From contig JABFGC010000002.1 in assembly GCA_013112685.1 (NCBI GenBank), positions 2,924,902 to 2,988,901 of the forward strand: a stretch of DNA of 64,000 bases. The letters are read 5' to 3'. The position numbers were made by a program, and so were the translations under genes. This stretch comes from Chloroflexota bacterium. Lineage in GTDB: Bacteria > Chloroflexota > Anaerolineae > Anaerolineales > Villigracilaceae. Of this stretch, positions 1 to 8,720 are shown in pieces; position 1 is the stretch's first letter, and every line of letters begins with the position of its first letter. A model generated the notes under the pieces. That model saw only the letters and a program-made list of their open reading frames with translations, was not told where the DNA came from and made no database searches.

Positions 1-40
1 TCAATTTCAGAATCTTCATTCGTTCTTCGCTGTTTGCCAT
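1..40 (-). CDS. SHOCT-like domain protein, N-terminus only (partial)
   Basis: Only the first 13 codons lie in the window. The gene reads leftwards from an ATG at 38-40 and begins MANSEERMKILKL. An AAGGAG ribosome binding site lies a few bases upstream. The start resembles the SHOCT-like segment that opens the protein at 1374-2015 (SSEERRKILQMV), so it is probably another short SHOCT-like protein and the last visible member of the same leftward operon. Function is unknown. Confidence 0.5.
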   Translation of the reverse strand, partial: MANSEERMKILKL

Positions 41-93
41 ATTCTGGTTCTCCTTTCACCGTTCAGGGCATGCGCCTCCGAACAGGGGTTTTC

Positions 94-1371
94 TTATCCT
101 GCAATGACAGGCATGTTTTCCTCGGCGGGGGTTTCCACTTCGGGCGCTTCCTCCGTCTTGGGCAGTTTGAATTTTAACCAAATCGGGATGACGGACAACA
201 GGATGACCGCCGCCGTCACAGTAAAGGGAGCCGCCGGACCGAAGCGCTCCCACATCTGACCGCCGATCCACGGCGCAGGCAGGGAGACGATGCCGAGGCT
301 GGTACTGAACAAGCCAAACGCCAGTCCGCGCACCTTTTGCGGGACGGCTTTGCTGATCAACGACTGGTACGCCGGTCCCGAAATGCCCGCTCCCAATCCC
401 GCCATGCCCCAGCCCGCGTAGTACAACCACTGGTAATTGGAGCCGGACGGGATATTCACCAGCAGGAACAACGCGCCGGATAAAAACACCATACCCATCG
501 CAATACCGACGCGCTCCCCGGCTTTATCCGAAAGCCAGCCGCCTGGGATGGTGCTCAACATCATAAAAATGCCGAACATCGAGGTCACCCAGCCGATCTG
601 CTGGTAGGAAAGCCCGCCGATCTCCTGCATGTAGACCGGGAACAGGTTGGCGGAAAACTGGAACGACACGTCGCGCAGCCCGTCGGTGATGAGCATCCAG
701 GTGATAATGCCGCCGGAGAAGATCAGCCCGATCATCGCAACGACGTTGGTCTTCAAACTCGCAAAGGATAGCGTCCCGGTCTTCGCGGCTGCGTTCTTCG
801 CCGCTTCGCGCGCCATGCTCAGGCGCATCAGCATCGCAATAAAGTAAAACGCGCCCGCCGTAGCCAGCATCAACTTGAAGCCGTACGTCCCCGCCAGAAA
901 ACCGCCGAGCGGGGGCCCTACCACTGCCACGATCATAAAGATCGCCTGCGAAATACCATAAACCTTGCCGCGGTTCTCCTCACTGGAATGTTCGGCGATG
1001 AAGGCGTCGAAACTCGGTCCGACCAGCGAACGCGCCACCGCGCCAACCGCATAGGAAAGCAGCAGCCACTCCCAGGTGTTCGCCAGAATGAGCGGGATAT
1101 ACCCAAGCACGCCGAAGACGCTGCCAATCGCAATCGCGCGCAGACGTCCCAGCGAATCGGAAACCCATCCGCCGAGGATTTGCAGAAATAGCGGGACGAC
1201 CTGCGCCAGCGTGAAGAACAGACCGATCTGCGCGATGTCGGCATCCAATTCCTTGAGGTACAGCGGCATCAGCCCGTCGTACATGCTCCCGCCGACGTTG
1301 GCAAAGACCATCGCCGTCAGGAACAGGATCAAAAGCCCGCTTAGTAAAGGTTGTTGTTTGATGGTTTCCAT
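94..1371 (-). CDS. MFS transporter
   Basis: This 425-residue protein has a run of about 12 hydrophobic segments and glycine/proline-rich loops typical of major facilitator superfamily permeases. The charged loop near residues 70-76 (SDSLGRLR) matches the MFS motif A position between the second and third helices, and a second copy (SDKAGERVG) occurs in the C-terminal half, as expected for the duplicated fold. The gene starts 2 nt after the stop of the membrane SHOCT-like gene, so it belongs to that operon. The substrate cannot be inferred; efflux of a small hydrophobic compound is one possibility. Confidence 0.88.
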   Translation of the reverse strand: METIKQQPLLSGLLILFLTAMVFANVGGSMYDGLMPLYLKELDADIAQIGLFFTLAQVVPLFLQILGGWVSDSLGRLRAIAIGSVFGVLGYIPLILANTWEWLLLSYAVGAVARSLVGPSFDAFIAEHSSEENRGKVYGISQAIFMIVAVVGPPLGGFLAGTYGFKLMLATAGAFYFIAMLMRLSMAREAAKNAAAKTGTLSFASLKTNVVAMIGLIFSGGIITWMLITDGLRDVSFQFSANLFPVYMQEIGGLSYQQIGWVTSMFGIFMMLSTIPGGWLSDKAGERVGIAMGMVFLSGALFLLVNIPSGSNYQWLYYAGWGMAGLGAGISGPAYQSLISKAVPQKVRGLAFGLFSTSLGIVSLPAPWIGGQMWERFGPAAPFTVTAAVILLSVIPIWLKFKLPKTEEAPEVETPAEENMPVIAG

Positions 1372-1373
1372 TC

Positions 1374-2015
1374 TTATCCTATAAAGACCTGCACTCGTTC
1401 GCCGTCGTCGCCGTCGTCCACGTGCACGATCAACGGATCATGGATGTTCTTCGCCATCGAAATCGCCTGCACCACGTCGTCCACATTGGTATTTTTCAAG
1501 CCTTCGATACGGCTCCCGAAATTCCGCAGGAACCACGAAGCAAACCCAAGCGGAAGCGGAAACGCCAGCGAAATATGCCGCGGACGGTCCGAATCCTTCG
1601 AACGGGTGCGGTCCACGTTCACATACAGCCAGCGGGAGGTGCGGCTCCTCGCACCCAGCGCAATCAACAGGATTCCCAAAAACAGCGGCATGGTCATGCA
1701 GTAAAACCAGAAGTTCAAACCGGAATTCTGCTGGATGCCGTACATCGCCCACGCGCTCAACACGGTGAAGACGACGCCAATCCACAGGAACGCGCTCGAA
1801 AAGCGATTTGCCCGGCGGCGGACTTCGTCCATCTCCGGGGCATCGCTTCTTTCCCCGCCCGTGCCTGATCCCGTTCCCAGAACCTTCGCCTCCCCTTGAG
1901 TGGATTCGTGCTCCGCATCCTCGTCCAGCGCGCGCATCAGGGTGGCGGCTTCCTCCGCGCTGATCTTTCCATCTGCGACCATTTGCAGGATCTTCCTGCG
2001 TTCTTCCGAAGACAT
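1374..2015 (-). CDS. SHOCT-like/2TM membrane protein
   Basis: This 213-residue protein has an N-terminal SHOCT-like segment (EERRKILQMVADGKISAEEA), an acidic linker, then two hydrophobic helices at about residues 75-115 and a cytoplasmic C-terminal half. The ATG at 2013-2015 overlaps the TAA of the upstream DUF4097 gene by one base, so the two are translationally coupled. A longer in-frame opening upstream lies entirely inside that gene and was rejected. The SHOCT-like module is shared with the upstream protein, suggesting the products interact. No enzymatic motif is seen. Confidence 0.75.
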   Translation of the reverse strand: MSSEERRKILQMVADGKISAEEAATLMRALDEDAEHESTQGEAKVLGTGSGTGGERSDAPEMDEVRRRANRFSSAFLWIGVVFTVLSAWAMYGIQQNSGLNFWFYCMTMPLFLGILLIALGARSRTSRWLYVNVDRTRSKDSDRPRHISLAFPLPLGFASWFLRNFGSRIEGLKNTNVDDVVQAISMAKNIHDPLIVHVDDGDDGERVQVFIG

Positions 2016-3094
2016 TACGAGCCTCCTTCCAAAGCCGCTAAAAGTTTCTCCGCCTCTTCCGCCGTGATCTTCTTTTCCTGAAGCATCTTCAAAATCGCCA
2101 GCCGTTCCTCGTCCGAGACCGGCGGCTTGGGCGGCATCGGCACGCCCTTCGGGGAGAAATCCCAACTCCAGCGTCCGATCTCCAAACCGCCCTTGAAGCG
2201 GCGCGCTTTCTGCTCGGCACGGCGTGCGGCTTCCTCCGCCTTGCGTTGGGCGCGGGCGGTCGCCTGCTCCACCCGGCGGGAAATGCGCTCGCCGAACCCG
2301 GACCAGTCCATGCCCATACCCGCGAAGTTGCCGAAATCTTCAGCGGATTCTCCGGCATCCGAGCGGTTGGAAACGCGGATGTCCCCGCCCGCGCTCAGGG
2401 TAAACGCGGCGGAGCCGTCGCCGAGGGTGATGACGCGGCTGGTGGCATCCTCGTCGTTTTCGACGCCGTCCCAGTCAATGTTGATTTCGTCGGCGCTGAG
2501 CGTGAGGGTGGCGCTGGCTTTGGGCGGCATGACCAGCAAAATATCGTCACCCGCCGTGACCGAGTACGCATTGCCCGGTTGGGGATTCAAGTACATGACA
2601 ACATCCTCGCCCACATTGGCAACCACGTTGCCGCGCACGTCGCGCAGGGCAAGGTCGTCGGAGACCGAGTCGAGAATCGCACTGCCGTCCACATCGCGGA
2701 TGGATACGTCAGAATCCGCTTTACGGATGGATAAACTCCCTTTCGCGCCGCGCAGGCTAAAGTCCGAATGAACCGCTTCTATCGTCACGGAATTCACGTC
2801 GCGCATCGAAAGGTCGCCGTTGACTTCCTTCAATTCGATGCTTCCCATCACCCCGCGAATGGAGGCGTCGCCGCCGATGTTCCTGATAAAAACGCCCGCG
2901 CCCTTGGGCACGCGCATCGAAAGGTCGTCGTCGCAGGAGATTTTGACCTGGTCGCCATCCTGGCTGACGCGCAGTTCCTCGTCGTCGGCTTTGAGCAGGA
3001 TGTCGTCGCCCTCCCAGCCGACGAGGCTGAGATCGCCGCTGATGGAGTCAATTAGGATGCTGGGGGTGCGCCCCGCGGAAATGGTCTTGGACAT
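2015..3094 (-). CDS. DUF4097-type beta-repeat protein with C-terminal SHOCT-like domain
   Basis: The 359-residue protein has about 240 residues of short repeated beta-strand units such as GDLSMRDV and SDVSIRDV, typical of the DUF4097 adhesin-like beta-solenoid. A charged Ala/Arg/Glu-rich helix follows (about 265-300), then a C-terminal SHOCT-like module (ERLAILKMLQEKKITAEEAE). There is no signal peptide, so it is probably cytoplasmic. It lies 3 nt after the DUF2089 gene and overlaps the next gene by 1 nt. Families of this kind are often found with anti-sigma or membrane-stress modules, but its role here is unknown. Confidence 0.75.
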   Translation of the reverse strand: MSKTISAGRTPSILIDSISGDLSLVGWEGDDILLKADDEELRVSQDGDQVKISCDDDLSMRVPKGAGVFIRNIGGDASIRGVMGSIELKEVNGDLSMRDVNSVTIEAVHSDFSLRGAKGSLSIRKADSDVSIRDVDGSAILDSVSDDLALRDVRGNVVANVGEDVVMYLNPQPGNAYSVTAGDDILLVMPPKASATLTLSADEINIDWDGVENDEDATSRVITLGDGSAAFTLSAGGDIRVSNRSDAGESAEDFGNFAGMGMDWSGFGERISRRVEQATARAQRKAEEAARRAEQKARRFKGGLEIGRWSWDFSPKGVPMPPKPPVSDEERLAILKMLQEKKITAEEAEKLLAALEGGS

Positions 3095-3097
3095 GGC

Positions 3098-3484
3098 TTA
3101 TTCCTCCTCGCCGCGCAAAATGCGCATGGCTTGTTCGGCGGTGATCTTGCCCGCCTCGAGATCGGCGATCACGTTACTGCGGGTCTCATCATCCAGTTCT
3201 TCGGGCGCTTCCTCCCTGCCGGGCTCGTACCCAAGCGCGCGAATCACCTCGTGCAGCCGATTGCGGATGGTGGGGTAGGACAACCCCAGTTCCTGCTCCA
3301 TGCGGTTGATCTTGCCCTCACAGCGCACGAAGGTGAAAACGAATTCCATCTGCTCCGGCGATAGGTTCGAAAACTGCCCCAGCGCGAAATGACCTTCCAT
3401 CGAGGTGTCGCACGAGGGACAGTGCAACCGGACAACTTCGAATTCCGATTGACAGATTGGACAGCGGGTTGGTGCGGGTCGCAT
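3098..3484 (-). CDS. DUF2089 family putative regulator
   Basis: A 128-residue protein with an N-terminal zinc-ribbon-like region containing two CxxC pairs (CPIC, CPSC), then a helix-turn-helix-like segment (GLSYPTIRNRLHEV) and a C-terminal SHOCT-like tail (ADLEAGKITAEQAMRIL). I chose the ATG at 3484 because GGAG lies 9 nt upstream; a TTG five codons earlier is less likely. It is the first gene of the leftward operon and carries DNA-binding features, so it is the probable regulator of that operon. DUF2089 proteins have no firmly established function. Confidence 0.75.
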   Translation of the reverse strand: MRPAPTRCPICQSEFEVVRLHCPSCDTSMEGHFALGQFSNLSPEQMEFVFTFVRCEGKINRMEQELGLSYPTIRNRLHEVIRALGYEPGREEAPEELDDETRSNVIADLEAGKITAEQAMRILRGEEE

Positions 3485-3617
3485 AATTGGCTTCTCCAAT
3501 TTATAATTCGAGGGTTATGATGAAACAGTGTGCAGGGAAGGCAGAAAACAAGGTGTAAGGCTGGAATTTCCGGGTTTATCGGTTGAAATTAATGTTTCAT
3601 GCCTGATTTCTAATAAA

Positions 3618-3645
3618 ATTATATCCACTTTTTCAATTTTGTCAA
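3618..3645 (-). promoter_or_regulatory. Sigma70-type promoter of the DUF2089 operon
   Basis: On the minus strand a TTGACA box (3640-3645) is followed after 16 nt by a perfect TATAAT (3618-3623). The predicted start is near 3611, leaving an AT-rich leader of about 127 nt before the DUF2089 start. The leader contains an imperfect TGAAA/TTTCA inverted repeat near 3578-3595 that could be an operator. Confidence 0.7.
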
Positions 3646-3724
3646 GTACTATTTCAATAATTTCAATTCAAACTTCAAGATTATTTATTTCCGCCGCAAT
3701 TTCACCCCCATTTGGAGATTCGCC

Positions 3725-4711
3725 ATGATCCGTTCCCTCTTTTACGTCCCTGGCAAGACCGTCCGCACGAACATTCCGCCGAAGGAATTCCCCCGCCTCG
3801 TCCGGGACCGGAGAGGGATTCTCTGGGTGGATTTCATCGGGGAGACCCCGGAAGAGGCTGAACCCGTTCTGCGGAGTTTCGGTTTCCATCCGCTCGCCAT
3901 AGACGACGCCCTGCAGGAGACCCACGCCGCCAAGGTGGACGACTGGGGCGACCATTTGTACATCGTCTTCAACATGCTGAATTACAAACGGGAGAACGGC
4001 GCGTTCGAGTCCGAGATTGACGAACTGGACGTCTTCCTCGGGAAAAACTACCTCATCACCTACCACGACCAGATTCTCCCCGCCATCGAAGATACCTGGA
4101 CCGCCTGCCAGCGGGACGTCCGCCACATGCAGGATGGACCCGATCACCTGCTCTACCGCGTCGTGGATGCGCTCGTGATGAGTTACATGCCCCTCATTGA
4201 CCAGATTGACGCGCAGGTGGATCAGATCGAGGATCAGGTCTTCGACCGCCCACAGCCGGATACGCTGGCGAATATCTTTGCGCTCAAACGCCTCCTCCTG
4301 ACGATGAGGCGGATCCTGCTCCCACAGCGCGAGGTGCTGAACAAACTTTCCCGCGACGACTACCGCGTGATTGACCCGAAAGACCGCATCTTCTTCCGCG
4401 ATATTTACGACCATCTCGTCCGCCTGCACGACTTGAACGAGAACCTGCGCGACCTGGTCGGCGGCGTGCTGGATTCGTACCTCTCCGTCACCAACAACCG
4501 CATGAACGAGGTAATGAAAACGCTCACAATCATTACCACGCTCTTCATGCCCATCACCTTCGTCACCGGTTTCTTCGGCATGAACTTCTTCGAGCCGGTC
4601 GCCAAATTCCTCCACTGGACGAGCGAGCAGACCTTCGACATCATGTTGGGCATCATGCTGGCTCTGCCGTTCTTCATGTACCTGTGGATGCGCCGCCGCA
4701 CGTGGGTGTAG
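3725..4711 (+). CDS. corA: CorA-family magnesium/cobalt transporter
   Basis: This 328-residue protein has a long cytoplasmic alpha/beta N-domain, a long helix, and two C-terminal transmembrane helices. The first helix is followed by the signature GMN (FFGMNFFEP), which forms the selectivity loop of CorA pentamers, and the protein ends with a basic tail (MRRRTWV). Length and order fit CorA. It is flanked by the divergent DUF2089 operon and by lexA, so it looks monocistronic. Mg2+ is the usual substrate; Co2+ or Ni2+ are possible. Confidence 0.93.
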   Translation: MIRSLFYVPGKTVRTNIPPKEFPRLVRDRRGILWVDFIGETPEEAEPVLRSFGFHPLAIDDALQETHAAKVDDWGDHLYIVFNMLNYKRENGAFESEIDELDVFLGKNYLITYHDQILPAIEDTWTACQRDVRHMQDGPDHLLYRVVDALVMSYMPLIDQIDAQVDQIEDQVFDRPQPDTLANIFALKRLLLTMRRILLPQREVLNKLSRDDYRVIDPKDRIFFRDIYDHLVRLHDLNENLRDLVGGVLDSYLSVTNNRMNEVMKTLTIITTLFMPITFVTGFFGMNFFEPVAKFLHWTSEQTFDIMLGIMLALPFFMYLWMRRRTWV

Positions 4712-4759
4712 GCGGTTTCCCGACGCGCCACAGACCCGTACAGTCTCATCAAAAAAGCC

Positions 4760-4788
4760 TTGACACAGAACAGGCGTTCGGTTATCAT
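4760..4788 (+). promoter_or_regulatory. lexA promoter with embedded SOS box
   Basis: TTGACA (4760-4765) and TATCAT (4783-4788) are separated by exactly 17 nt. Inside the spacer, 4768-4779 reads GAAC-N4-GTTC, the palindromic core of Gram-positive-type LexA boxes. A repressor bound here would cover the promoter, so lexA is very likely autoregulated. Confidence 0.8.
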
Positions 4789-4848
4789 TCGTAGCACAAA
4801 TGAGCGAAGAATGCTCCACCCGCGCCAGTGACCTGGCAGGAGGCTGAC

Positions 4849-5532
4849 ATGATGATGATGGTCCGAAAAAGCAAAGGGTTGGGCGAACGCCACCAGAAAA
4901 TTCTGGAGTTTATCGCGTCGTACCAACGTGAATACAAACATCCGCCCTCGATCCGCGAGATTGGCGAACACTGCAAGATTTCATCCACCTCGGTGGTGAA
5001 CTATTACCTCGACCAGCTCGAAAAAGAGGGGCTCCTCGAGCGCGACCGCAAGATCTCACGCGGCATGAGGCTGGTCGGGAACAACAACCCTCTCGGCGAC
5101 CTGCTCCGGGTGCCGGTGCTTGGCGTTATTCAAGCCGGTGAACCCATTCCGATCCCTCCTTCCGATTTCAACCCCTTCACGGCGGAGGATACGGTTGACA
5201 TCGCCGCATCCCTGATGCCCTCGAAGGAAAAGGGCAAGGACCTGTTCGCCCTCCAGGTGCAGGGAGACTCGATGATTGACGCCATGATCAACGACGGCGA
5301 CATCGTCGTGCTCAAGCCCGCGCAGGAAGCCCGCAACGGCGAGATGGTGGCGGTCTGGCTCAACGACCGGAACGAGACCACCCTCAAATATTTCTACAAG
5401 GAAAAGGACGGCTATCGCCTCCAACCCGCCAATCCCGCCTATAAACCCATCCTGCTCAAAAAGAACGAGCCGCTGGATATCAAGGGCAAGGTCGTAATGG
5501 TCATCCGCAAGGTGGACCGGCTGGCGGTATAA
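4849..5532 (+). CDS. lexA: LexA repressor
   Basis: The protein (about 227 residues) has an N-terminal winged helix-turn-helix (GERHQKILEFIASYQ; PSIREIGEHCKISSTSVV) and a C-terminal S24 autopeptidase domain. The nucleophile serine is in GDSM and the general-base lysine in ETTLKYFY. An Ala-Gly pair in VIQAGEP is the expected self-cleavage site. AGGAGG at 4838-4843 supports the ATG at 4849, with three more ATG codons directly following; an upstream GTG would lie inside that ribosome binding site region. It represses SOS genes until RecA filaments trigger its cleavage. It has its own promoter with an SOS box and is followed by a terminator. Confidence 0.96.
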   Translation: MMMMVRKSKGLGERHQKILEFIASYQREYKHPPSIREIGEHCKISSTSVVNYYLDQLEKEGLLERDRKISRGMRLVGNNNPLGDLLRVPVLGVIQAGEPIPIPPSDFNPFTAEDTVDIAASLMPSKEKGKDLFALQVQGDSMIDAMINDGDIVVLKPAQEARNGEMVAVWLNDRNETTLKYFYKEKDGYRLQPANPAYKPILLKKNEPLDIKGKVVMVIRKVDRLAV

Positions 5533-5547
5533 GATTCCAAATCATGT

Positions 5548-5576
5548 AAAGAGGCGGCGCACTGCCGCCTCTTTTT
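5548..5576 (+). terminator. Intrinsic terminator after lexA
   Basis: An 11-bp perfect stem (AAAGAGGCGGC pairing with GCCGCCTCTTT) with a 5-nt loop is followed by a T run. It lies 16 nt after the lexA stop. Confidence 0.9.
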
Positions 5577-5633
5577 GATTCTCCGGGTGTATTAATGGTT
5601 GACCGTCATTTTTTATTGATAAAGGAGGCTTGC

Positions 5634-5939
5634 ATGTACGGAACGATTGCGCGGTTTCGAGTCCGAAAGGATGTGGACAAGGAGGCGTTCAAAAGGAAGA
5701 TGGACGAGTTCGACTCAGCCCAAATCCCCGGCTGGGTGGCGGATTACATCTTCCAAATGGACGCCGATTCCAACGAGTATTATCTTGTGGCGGTTTTCAT
5801 GGATAAGGAATCCTACCAGGCAAACGCCGACGACCCCAAACAGCACGAGCGTTATTTGATCTTTCGGTCATTTCTCGAAGCAGACCCCGAATGGAACGAC
5901 GGCGTCATCGTCTCGGTAACCGGTCCAGGGGCTGGGTAA
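5634..5939 (+). CDS. Antibiotic biosynthesis monooxygenase (ABM)-like small protein
   Basis: This 101-residue protein has the pattern of a dimeric alpha/beta-barrel ABM-type domain: a first strand (YGTIARFRV), a helix with charged residues, and a strand rich in aromatics (YYLVAVFMDKESYQ) followed by a surface helix. AAAGGAGG directly upstream supports the ATG at 5634 rather than an earlier in-frame ATG. These folds occur in quinol monooxygenases and haem-degrading enzymes but also in non-catalytic proteins. No cofactor residue can be assigned, so the role is unknown. Confidence 0.65.
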   Translation: MYGTIARFRVRKDVDKEAFKRKMDEFDSAQIPGWVADYIFQMDADSNEYYLVAVFMDKESYQANADDPKQHERYLIFRSFLEADPEWNDGVIVSVTGPGAG

Positions 5940-5956
5940 AAGGCGGTACGTCAAAA

Positions 5957-5988
5957 AAGACGGCGCATCCTACGCGATGCGCCGTCTT
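5957..5988 (-). terminator. Terminator of the ubiquitin-like operon
   Basis: A 13-bp perfect stem (AAGACGGCGCATC with GATGCGCCGTCTT, 6-nt loop) has an A run on its plus-strand 5' side, so on the minus strand it reads as stem plus T run. It lies just beyond the VWA gene stop at 5996 and closes the leftward operon. It may also stop rightward transcripts from the ABM-like gene. Confidence 0.85.
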
Positions 5989-5995
5989 GCTATTT

Positions 5996-7142
5996 CTACT
6001 TGACCTTGATGTTCGGCTTCTTGCCTGCGGCGGCGGGCTGCGCCAGTTTGATCCTTCCCTTGCGCTTGTACCCGCCCTTGAATCCGCCGAGAAGCAGGTC
6101 GCGTCCGCGTGAGACAACGGTGGGCATCAGCAGCAAAAGGAGTAGCGCGCCGAGGATCATGCCGAACAGCGTCCATGAACTTTGCGGAACTTCCGGCAGG
6201 ACCCCGCCGGGGTTGTAGTTTGTCTCTGTGGAAGCGCCTGCCGTCGAGAGGGAAACGGTCAGGTTGCGGTTGATGCCGTCGCGCAGCGTGGACGGAGAAA
6301 CATAGGTGATGGCATATTCGCTTTGCAGCGTGCGGGCCGTACCGCTCGTAGAGGGCGGTCAATGCCTGCGCGTCGGCGGCGAAACTGTACAAGCCGCCCG
6401 ATCTCTCCGCCAGGGACTTCAACGCCGGTTCGTCGAGACCTTCCTGGGAGGTCGCGCCCGCATCGCCAAAACCGATGGTGGATATCGTCAAGCCGCTCGG
6501 ACCGATTTGGTTGATGACATCGTCTGCCGTGGCTGTGCTGTGGTTGTCCATGCCATCCGCGAGGACGATGATGGCTTTGCGGCCCGAGATGGTTTCAAGC
6601 GCTTTTTCCGCTTCGATCAGGGCGTCGAACATGCTGGTGTCGCCGCCGGTGACGAGGCTGTCAATGGCGTCGAGCAAGGCTGTGGTATCCGTGGTGACTG
6701 GCTGGACGTAGTACGTCTGCGTGTCGAAGGTGATGAGTCCCGCCTGGTCGCCGGCGCGCATTTGGGTCACGTAGGTTTTTGCGGCTTCCTTGGCGGCATC
6801 GAGTTTTCCGTTTTTGTCCATACTGCCGGAGATGTCTATCACCAGCATGGTGGTCAGCGGATCCGCCTGCCCATCGCCGCCCTCGCCGCCGCCGCGAATA
6901 TCCGCGGGCTGCATCAATTCGCCGTTTTCGTAAATCTGAATGGCGGTCGGGTCCACGCCCACCGGCTCACCGACGGAATCCGTCACCGAGACGTAGACTG
7001 TGACGTTCGGGAAGTTTGAGTTATCCACCTGCGTGATGCGGATTTGCAAAGCATCCTGCGCCGAGACTTTCAGCGTGGGAAAAACCGTCAGAAACCCGAT
7101 CAGGATCGAGGTCCAAATGAAGCGGAGGGGGTTCGTCTGCAT
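5996..7142 (-). CDS. Secreted/anchored VWA domain protein (frameshifted)
   Basis: The N-terminus has a signal peptide ending near SAQDAL. It is followed by a beta-rich segment and a von Willebrand factor A domain with the MIDAS motif DISGSM (metal-binding D-x-S-x-S) and the conserved DGMDNHS. One extra G near 6341 shifts the frame. Reading across it restores a natural end: a C-terminal transmembrane helix (MILGALLLLLLMP) and a basic tail ending at a TAG at 5996-5998. The gene starts 2 nt after the FHA gene and is the last of the operon. It is probably an exported, C-terminally anchored protein-binding module; its partner is unknown. Confidence 0.8.
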
Positions 7143-7144
7143 GG

Positions 7145-8004
7145 TTACCTCTTTTCGCGGTAGATCATTTCCGTGTTGCCCATGCGTATCTTTTGCCCAT
7201 TGGAGAGATGAACGGTTTGAATCTTTTTTCCGTTGATGTAGGTTCCCGCGAGGCTCATATCCTTCAAGGAGAAGCGGGCGCCGTCGCCGGTGAGCATGGC
7301 GTGCTGCGGAGCGATATCGGGGTCGGGCAAAACGATTTCGGATTTGAGCGGGGAACTGCCGACGGCGACAGCCGGACCGCCGGCGCGCATGAATTTATCG
7401 AGGATGAACTCGGTGCCTTTGAGCTTCCCGGAGGTGACTTCGAGCCAGGCGCGGGCAAGCAGCATGACGATGAAGGAAATGAACGCGCCCACCGAAGCGC
7501 CCAACAGGACGAGACCCGCGGCTTTGCCGGTGAGCGGATCGGCGAGCCAGTTATGCGCGCTTTCAAGGAGCACGCCGCCAAGCGCGCCTCCGACCAGCCC
7601 GCCCAGCATCCCCTTCCAGACCTGACTCCTGCCGACGACCCCTTCGGCAAGCCCAAGCAAAAGCCCGAAGATCGCCCAGCCCAGCGCGCGCCCGGGGCAG
7701 ACCCGCGCCGACCGCCCGGAAAAGGTATTCGCTCAACGGCAAGCCGATTCCCCCGGCAACGGCGCCCGAGGACGGCGCAGAAGAGACCGGACTTGACCGC
7801 TTGAACGGGATTCCGCGTGAGCATGCCTTCGGTCAGCCCGATGAACAAGCCGATGACCAAGCCGACCAGTGCGCCGACGACGACTTCGCTCAGGTAGAGA
7901 TTCGCGGCGAAGGAAAGCCCGATGCGGTCGCTGACCTGCCAGCCGATCAGCCCGCCGATTGCGCCGAGTACGGCGTAGAAGTACGTGCGCATCCATCTAC
8001 TCAT
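7145..8004 (-). CDS. Membrane protein with C-terminal FHA domain (frameshifted)
   Basis: The start at 8004 has AAGGAG upstream and lies just after the JAB stop. The N-terminal two-thirds consists of glycine-rich transmembrane helices in a duplicated pattern (GLIGWQVSDRIG; MLGGLVGGALGG). The last 90 residues form a forkhead-associated domain (GSSPLKSEI, PQHAML, SLAGTYINGKK), a phosphothreonine-peptide-binding fold. Two single-base shifts near 7750 and 7700 break the frame, and joining the frames gives one continuous protein of about 286 residues. In this operon it could recruit phosphorylated partners to the membrane; that is inference. Confidence 0.75.
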
Positions 8005-8006
8005 AA

Positions 8007-8693
8007 TCAAACTCCTTTCATTTCCTCTTCGTCGCCCTGGAGGTTTCGCCAATTCACCATGCTCCGCCCCAGGTTTCCGTTAAGTTCGTAAAACCCGAAG
8101 TAGCGAGAGGGGTCGAGGTATCCGCCTTCGCGGCGGATGAAAAAACCGGCAACCGAACTATGCGGCTCCACCACCAGCGCCACCTGCCAGGGCTCGGGGA
8201 AGAAGTTGTTGTGAAGGAAGGTGTCGAAATGGGAGAGGAATACTCCCATGCGCGGATGGGTGTGATACCAGCCGACGATCTTTTTTCCGCTGTGATTCCT
8301 TTCGATCTCCTCATGGAAGTCCAGGAGGGTATCCTGCGTGAAGGTGAGGTAGACGCTTCCCTGCCGGGTGTAACGGGCGGGAAGCATGTGCTGCACGACG
8401 ACGAATTGATCGCCGGAGCCGCGGTCCACGCACCACAGCCCCACCAGCGCGCCGCCGACTTCATCGTCCAGTTCGCTGGTCGAGTGCAGGAGAATCCGGG
8501 TGTATGCGGATTGGGATAGGAAGACCTTGACAAGCGGCGACCTTCCTTCCTGTTCGTGGATGGATACCCAGCGCTTCGACCGCACGAGGGGCATGCAAGC
8601 CCTTCTGGGGCGGGCGCTGACCGGGGTGGAGAGTCGAATTCCATTGCCAGTCATGATCGAATGCTCGAATGGTTTGGTGACGGGCTGCCCCAT
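8007..8693 (-). CDS. JAMM/JAB1-MPN metallopeptidase (deubiquitinase-like)
   Basis: The 228-residue protein contains a complete JAMM motif: Glu78 (DDEVGGALVG), His144 and His146 (WYHTHP), Ser154 and Asp157, matching E...HxH-x7-S-x2-D, which binds catalytic zinc in isopeptidases such as Rpn11/AMSH and in bacterial ISG15-like systems. Up to 55 N-terminal residues are not conserved-looking, so the start is uncertain (in-frame ATGs at residues 1, 14 and 34). It lies 27 nt after Ub1 and directly before the FHA gene. The likely role is removing the ubiquitin-like protein from targets or processing the Ub-E2 fusion. Confidence 0.9.
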   Translation of the reverse strand: MGQPVTKPFEHSIMTGNGIRLSTPVSARPRRACMPLVRSKRWVSIHEQEGRSPLVKVFLSQSAYTRILLHSTSELDDEVGGALVGLWCVDRGSGDQFVVVQHMLPARYTRQGSVYLTFTQDTLLDFHEEIERNHSGKKIVGWYHTHPRMGVFLSHFDTFLHNNFFPEPWQVALVVEPHSSVAGFFIRREGGYLDPSRYFGFYELNGNLGRSMVNWRNLQGDEEEMKGV

Positions 8694-8720
8694 GGAACCG
8701 GAGCAGCCCGTCCTGGGAAT

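Noticed and set aside
3668..4819. 383-codon minus-strand frame opposite corA
   Set aside because: Low-complexity His/Glu/Val composition typical of an antisense shadow. The corA reading has the GMN motif and a membrane C-terminus.
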